A stretch of DNA of 64,000 bases from Osedax fenrisi (taxonomy: Eukaryota > Annelida > Polychaeta > Sabellida > Siboglinidae), in NCBI GenBank assembly GCA_964019155.1, contig OZ025243.1:15491788-15555787 (forward strand), read 5' to 3'. Below are positions 58,498-64,000 of this stretch, one piece after another (positions within the stretch are counted from its first letter, which is position 1; the number at the start of each line of letters is the position of its first letter). The position numbers and the translations under genes are program-made. The notes under the pieces are model-generated. The model was not told the origin of the DNA. It ran no database searches and saw nothing but the letters and a program-made list of their open reading frames with translations.

Positions 58498-60048
58498 TTT
58501 GAGAGTGTTTATATAATGTTAATATTAATTTTATATTATTAAATGTTCATATGCTTACCTTACTATATAGTAGGTACTATACAAGTAATTTATAAACGAG
58601 TATAAATATGGACGTCTTCTCGTCATTATATCTAATATCCTACTAGATTTCATATAACTTGGGTTAACTTCATTAACTTACCTATATGTTAATGTATGTA
58701 TTATAAATTAAAAATAAATACTTTTTCTATAGAAAATAAATAAATAAAAATACGATAGTTAATATAAAATACCTAGTTTGTAAATAAATAAATGGGTTAC
58801 ATGTATTACTTACTAATAATAAAGTGATCACTTTATCGATCGATCGATTTATAGTTAACTAGTTTTAATTTATTCTATATTTTCATAAACTAATATATTA
58901 ATAGGCATATACATATGTTATATATGACGTATTATAAACATACCGTGTTATACAGTGTAAACCTATATATACACAATGTATAAAGAATAGAAATATATCT
59001 AGTTATTGTCAGATGTACTTTGACTTAATTTAAAAGACACCAAATAAAATAATTTCTAAAATATGTATTATTATAAATATCATGTTACCTAATCTATTAT
59101 GTTAACCATATTTAACATTTATTTTGTTTACATGGCACCCTATACAAGTTTTCTATTGAAAATATATTCATAAACAACATGATTAAGAAAAAGAATAATC
59201 AGCATACCCCGTGGGATATCATATATAAATAGGACATTTATATTGAACGATATCTGTACGTGTAACAGAGAAATTCAAGTACAAATATCTCAATCGAGTT
59301 AAGTGAACATATTATAATATTGGACACATAAATAATTATTATAATCCAATTTAAGTTATATTTATTTTATGTTTGATTTAATATATTTAAAAAATGAAGA
59401 ATTTATAATGTAGGTGTACTAACCTATGTGTACTTACAGTTCGGATAAATACTATTCAATAATAATATATGTATTTATATTTGATATTCGACGTTTTTAA
59501 TATAGTAGGTAGGTATATATTTCACATATATATTTGAATAAACTTAGTGATATTCAGTAATCATGTGAACGTCATAGAGTAATATATGTAAATAACACCA
59601 TACTATAAATGTCATGAAATAAATCCACTTCTTGATAAATAACATAGTAACCATTTTGCTGACAATGTGGTCTTAGTTGTATTCTTTCTCGATATTTAAT
59701 ATATGCATATATCAATAAATAATTGATTAATAACAAATACGAGTAATGGACTAAATTGAGTCATTAATGAGTCGTTAATAATGACTCACCTTTATGTATA
59801 CAATTACTCACGTTTCTGTGTAAAATGACTCCTTTAAAAAAATAAATAACGAATCAACCGAATCATTTTGGTGGGTAATTGTTGACACCTTCGTATTAAC
59901 TCGTATGTATGAGTCGAATGAATCTGATTTGTTGACAATGTATATTTATATTATCATATTTGTATAAAATAATGTTCTATATTTTTAATAATGAATCATC
60001 TCGTTTATAACTTAGCTCATTAATAATCCTAGTTATGCCAGACTGGTG
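58498..60048. other. AT-rich spacer, no supported gene
   Basis: At 59755-59870 TGACTC/GAGTCA words are repeated (ATTGAGTCATTAATGAGTCG, AATGACTCACC, AATGACTCC). No frame with a motif. Confidence 0.45.
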
Positions 60049-60869
60049 CACTGTTAAAAATAAGGGTATAACATTATGAAATATATGGTATAACATATGG
60101 AAATACGAGTTATACCATACAATTACGTTAAATGGTATAAGATCACATATTATATGGTATAACATTTGATTTTTTTAGTTATACCATATAGATTAATTGA
60201 AATGGTATAAGATTACGAATTATATGGTATAATATTTGTAATTTGTAGTTATACCATTAGCTATTAAATATAATGGTATAACTTTATGAATTATAGGGTA
60301 TACAATATGGAAATACCAGTTATACCATAACATTTTAAAAGTAAGTTTATATTTGATTGAAAATAAAATGTATAAGAATATAATTCATAATAGTATCCTT
60401 CATAATATCCTTAATATAACAGTTTACTTATTGTTGTGTTAAATTATTATAGACATAGCATGTATTGCTTCTAATTGCAATTAAACTGGTTTTCAAGAAC
60501 TATATAGATTCCCCATAGGGAAATATGTATACATATACATATTTCCTATATTTCATATATAAATACTTATAATTTTTCGAGTATATGTATATATGTAAAT
60601 ATATGTAAATAATTCCATTTTATTTATTAACATATTCTATTTCCACTCTACACTCAACATGAGAAGCATCTATTTTTCAACACATTACAATATACATAAG
60701 GTATTTATACTACATTATATATATATATATATATACAAATTATATCATATTATATATAATAATATAAAAGTTTATATAATATATAATTTTATAATATATT
60801 TATATATTATTTATAATATATAATTAAATTGTTAGAATATAATTATATAATTATATATATATATGTTAT

Positions 60870-60965
60870 AAAGTCAAAGTTGTAGATAGGTATATCGATT
60901 AATGTAATATACATTTAAATGCATTTAGCATTACGTAACAGAAATCGATATATCTACATAAAACT
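60870..60965. repeat. Imperfect palindrome in the CACTG element
   Basis: GTAGATAGGTATATCGATT at 60882 is mirrored by AATCGATATATCTAC ending near 60957, with ATTAATGTAAT / CATTACGTAA also mirrored. It lies about 80 bp before the hydrophobic frame and could be a regulatory hairpin. Confidence 0.6.
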
Positions 60966-61288
60966 TTAAACTAGATTTCGGTGTCTCGCTCTGTGTTAAA
61001 TGCATATATGTCTATAGCCATAGCAATGTAAATGTTTATTTTTCTGGTATTTTATATTGTTATCGTCTGTAAAGTATATTTCGTTATTTTTCTATGGAAT
61101 AAATTCCACTCGGTGAGATTGCTTCATTATTCGGTTTGCATCTCATTGGGTAGGTACTATTATTATTATTATAATTATTATTATGTTATATTATTATTAT
61201 GTTCAACAGGTCTTTGCTTTGATTAATAAACTGTATTAGAACATTCACATTATTACATACATATATATTATAAAATTATGATAACTAT

Positions 61289-62245
61289 ATGCCAATCATT
61301 AATATGCAGGAAACTGTAGAATTATTTGCAGAATTTCAAATGTCATTTAAAATATTAGAAAAACTGCCGGAGAAGAATAGTGAGTTGATGGGGATGATAA
61401 AGCATATAACGTATATACACAAATATATAGACGAATATATTGATGTACTAGGTATCGCTACTACGCAAACTGATCAAACAGGTAATTTAGTTATCTAATT
61501 AATAACATTAGTTAAATATCTATATAAAATAAATATGCAATTATATTTTATTAGTCCATGGATAGTATACTATATATCCATATATGGTAAATTATTTATT
61601 TTATTTGTAGTTCACAATGTAATTAAATTTAAATAATATTACTAATAGGTATATATAAATAATGTTAACTGTTGTACAAATATTATCAATATCCTTCTTT
61701 CCTTAATCAAATATAGATTATAAAGTGTATAATTAAATATATAATATAATATTTCCTAAAATAGATGCGGGAATCATATATTTTATGATGGGAGTTTGCG
61801 AATTATTGAAAAATGAATTTACAATGAAAATAAAGATAAGGTTACTTAATAATTACTTAATAACTATAGATTTAATATTATAGTTATTTTATGATTTTTC
61901 GTATGCTAATTCAAAAGTATAGTATACTCTATTATATATATAACTGCAGTAATTAATATAATATATTGGATTTTTCTAATTAAAATTCTAACGTATATAA
62001 AGTATAAAATTATAAATTTACTTTATATAGTATTATCATATATGATATTAACTGTATAAAGTTTCTTATCAGATACATATTTATACTATTATATAATATA
62101 CAATATTATTATTCATACTCTAGTATACTATATATATATAACTTATATAAATATTTGAATTTTAATTGCAGGAAATAATGACTCCATGGATACATGGATA
62201 TATGCATATATCAGAAAAGAGGATGCTTATTATGTGTGTCGATAA
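61289..62245 (+). CDS. Putative two-exon small gene inside the CACTG element (88 aa)
   Basis: Exon 1 runs 61289-61481: ATG then a helix-rich stretch MQETVELFAEFQMSFKILEK, ending at a donor (ACAG then GTAATTTAG). The next exon begins after TTTTAATTGCAG at 62172 and, in phase, reads NNDSMDTWIYAYIRKEDAYY then VCR and TAA at 62243-62245. AATAAA lies at 62390-62395. Alternative acceptors exist at 61307-61309 (if an exon lies further upstream; CAG before GAAACTG) and 61764 (ATAG then ATGCGGG). A hydrophobic frame at 61032-61149 ends in GTAGGT but does not join in phase. No domain recognised. It may be cargo, a transposon accessory gene, or a host gene caught between the ends. Confidence 0.4.
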
Positions 62246-62902
62246 TTGTTTGGTTTTCGTTCAAAATAATTTATTTCGTATTTTATTAAGTGGTATTGTT
62301 AATTTTATTTGTTTCACGTAACATGTCCTACAAACATTAATTGTTTATGTAATTTTGTATCACGTTATTTATTTTAAAATGTATCTGTTAATAAACAATA
62401 CTGTTACACCAAAATATGTGGTTTTTAGAAAATAAATTATCATTATAAATGTCGATTCCATATATAAATTAATAATATAGAATAGTAAGTTATTATAAAC
62501 ACTGATATAAATTTAAATAAAATATAGTATAACTTTTAATAAATTATGGTATAACTTTATATAATATATGGTATAAATTTTAATAAATTATGGTATAACT
62601 TTATATCAAATATGGTATAACTTTTTATAAATTATGGTATAACTTTATATAATATATGGTATACATTTTAATAAATGATGGTATAACTTTATATCAAATA
62701 TGGTATAACTTTTTATAAAATATGGTATAACTTTATATAAAATATGGTATAAATTACGGTATAACTTTATATCAAATATGGTATAACTTTTTATAAAATA
62801 TGGTATAACTTTTTTAATTAGTTATACCGTAAATGGTATACCAGGGCGCCACGGGGTTATACCATTTTTTAATCAATGTTATACCATTTATTTCTAACAG
62901 TG

Positions 62903-63239
62903 TGATAGCGGCTTATATATTTAGCAGATATTCACAATTAGCCTTTATTTAAGTTGGGTATACTTATATTTTCTTTATTTATATATTACATTACACGCAT
63001 TACGCGAAAGCATGTTTTTATTGTTGATGAAGATTCAATTTTTCAAGGCATTTTCAAAATCATATTTAAGGAATGAGCAGATTATACTATTGGTATACTA
63101 GGTAATATAGGTACTGGGTATATACCTACCTACATATAGGTATACATATACTCTTAGTATACCTCCCTTAAGGAATACTAATGACATATGATTTCTTACG
63201 ATATCGTATACAATATACTAATATATTAGCGTATATCGT
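62903..63239. other. Spacer, no gene
   Basis: Repeated TAGGTATAC/GTATACCT words at 63090-63170. No frame. Confidence 0.5.
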
Positions 63240-64000
63240 TAACAAAATCCAGGTTGCTCTTTGACAAGGCATAGTACCTGTGTAGCCATCCGAGCAGGGT
63301 TACGCAAATGTGGATGGAGTAGCGACCGCACATTTTATTTAGATACTAAAAGCAAACACAACACACAATTCTACTAACTCATCCCGCATCGCTCGTCTCG
63401 CGGAACAAGGAGCGAGTCCTGCAAAACAGACCCAGGTTGCAGTCGAAAAATCAGATACTGAGTCAAAAACAATAAAACTGTTGAAAGGAAAGAAATCCTT
63501 ACAAGTCGGCACTTTTAATATGCAAACACTACACAATTAAGGTAAAATATCAGAACTGGTAGCATCATCTGACAAAACTGGCCATAATATCATTTGCATA
63601 CAGGAACTCCGTCTTATACATGATGATTTTGTCACAAAAGAACATTCAATAGGTAATTGGAAATTGTATACATGTTCCGCATGGAGAAATAATAACAATG
63701 CATGGGTGGAATCAGTATACTATTACATGATAAAGCATACAAAACACTCATTAGAGTGGAAATGGTATCTGAAAGAATTATGATATATCATGCTTATATC
63801 ATGCTATAGCACATTTCCACGGAAATCCAATGACAACCATTACCGCCTGTTATAATCCAACAAATGTTAGTGATATAGAAGATATCGAGACATATTACGA
63901 ACAACTATCGGCTTATTCACGGCAAATACCCAAACACAATGTACACATGTACACATAATTGCAGGCGATTTCAATGCACAACTAGATCAACAAGATGGTT
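63240..64000 (+). pseudogene. 5' part of a LINE: AP endonuclease domain, broken, runs off the window
   Basis: A GC-richer leader (63240-63340) is followed by a frame reading KLLKGKKSLQVGTFNMQTL then a TAA at 63538, then GKISELVASSDKTGHNIICI and QELRLIHDD, the Glu-containing endonuclease block. After further frame changes the sequence gives TTITACYNPTN and, at the window's end, HIIAGDFNAQLDQQD, the catalytic Asp/Asn block. Stops and frameshifts make it inactive. The GDFNAQL style fits the same broad family as the RT fragments at 8545 and 22173, which lack this part. Confidence 0.8.

Larger units (their letters stand above)
60049..62902 (+). mobile_element. CACTA-like DNA transposon derivative (CACTG ends, subterminal GGTATAAC arrays)
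   Basis: The left end CACTGTTAAAAATAAGGGTA then TAAC and right-end complement CACTGTTAGAAATAAATGGT then ATAAC are inverted repeats, flanked by TG on both sides. Each end carries a 300-400 bp zone of GGTATAAC/GTTATACC motifs: about a dozen in mixed orientation at 60065-60330, more at 62525-62890. CACTA (En/Spm) elements typically have CACTA/G ends, 2-3 bp duplications and such subterminal transposase-binding arrays. No transposase is visible, so it is non-autonomous or carries other cargo. Confidence 0.7.

Noticed and set aside
61032..61149. Signal-peptide-like first exon for the gene in the CACTG element
   Set aside because: It is hydrophobic and ends in GTAGGT, but splicing to the exon at 61310 gives the wrong phase and an early stop.
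61766..61900. Alternative middle exon of the same gene
   Set aside because: The acceptor and incoming phase are acceptable, but no good donor in a compatible phase is visible.

Overview
The window is AT-rich eukaryotic nuclear DNA, roughly three-quarters A+T by eye. It has many (AT)n tracts, a (TAG)n array of about 470 bp, and introns with GT..AG borders. There are no bacterial operons or ribosome-binding sites. The mobile elements are APE-type non-LTR retrotransposons of CR1/jockey-like and I-like form, TA-flanked DNA-transposon derivatives including a pogo/Tigger-like one, and a CACTA-like element. These point to an invertebrate animal, but I cannot name the species. Most of the sequence is mobile-element debris and simple repeats; host genes are sparse and small.

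Layout. 1-8500: AT-rich spacer with microsatellites, a tRNA-like fragment (1108-1172), a 52-bp-arm hairpin at the edge of a minisatellite (1834-2205), a nested foldback element (4589-4776), and one GC-rich Gln/His-rich probable first exon ending in a splice donor (6010-6571, minus). 8545-9511: a frameshifted LINE fragment. 12827-16841: an apparently intact two-ORF LINE on the minus strand, with ORF1 and ORF2 overlapping by 8 nt. 18590-20421: a decayed LINE. 22160-23510: a 5'-truncated LINE with an open RT frame. 24472-36874: five copies of two related foldback DNA-element families (GGGGAAAGT ends, TA target duplication). Among them lie two collinear 95-aa HMG-box-like genes (28295-28582 and 33776-34063, minus), each with a 5'-UTR intron. 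37205-37860: a 31-bp minisatellite. 35449-41690: several inverted-repeat elements. 46847-50484: two inverted copies of a roughly 454-bp element with 7-bp target duplications, flanking a pogo-like element (47966-48812). 50940-56089: an LTR and primer-binding site split by a GC-rich, almost complete LINE (51348-55972) that is one 1,419-codon frame broken only by two TAG codons. 56708-57207: a third 454-bp-family copy, carrying a 38-bp perfect palindrome inserted with its own 7-bp duplication. 60049-62902: a CACTG-ended element with subterminal GGTATAAC arrays enclosing a small spliced gene. 63240-64000: the 5' endonuclease part of another LINE, running off the end.

The candidates for something undescribed are five. 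(1) DNA-element families in which the terminal motif is iterated many times inside the element. (2) The minimal 38-bp palindromic insertion. (3) The paired HMG-box-like micro-genes. (4) The CACTG-ended element enclosing a small gene. (5) The LINE whose only lesions are two TAG codons, one at an invariant Gln and one at a probable Gln position. All functional statements come from reading motifs by eye; no database search was possible.
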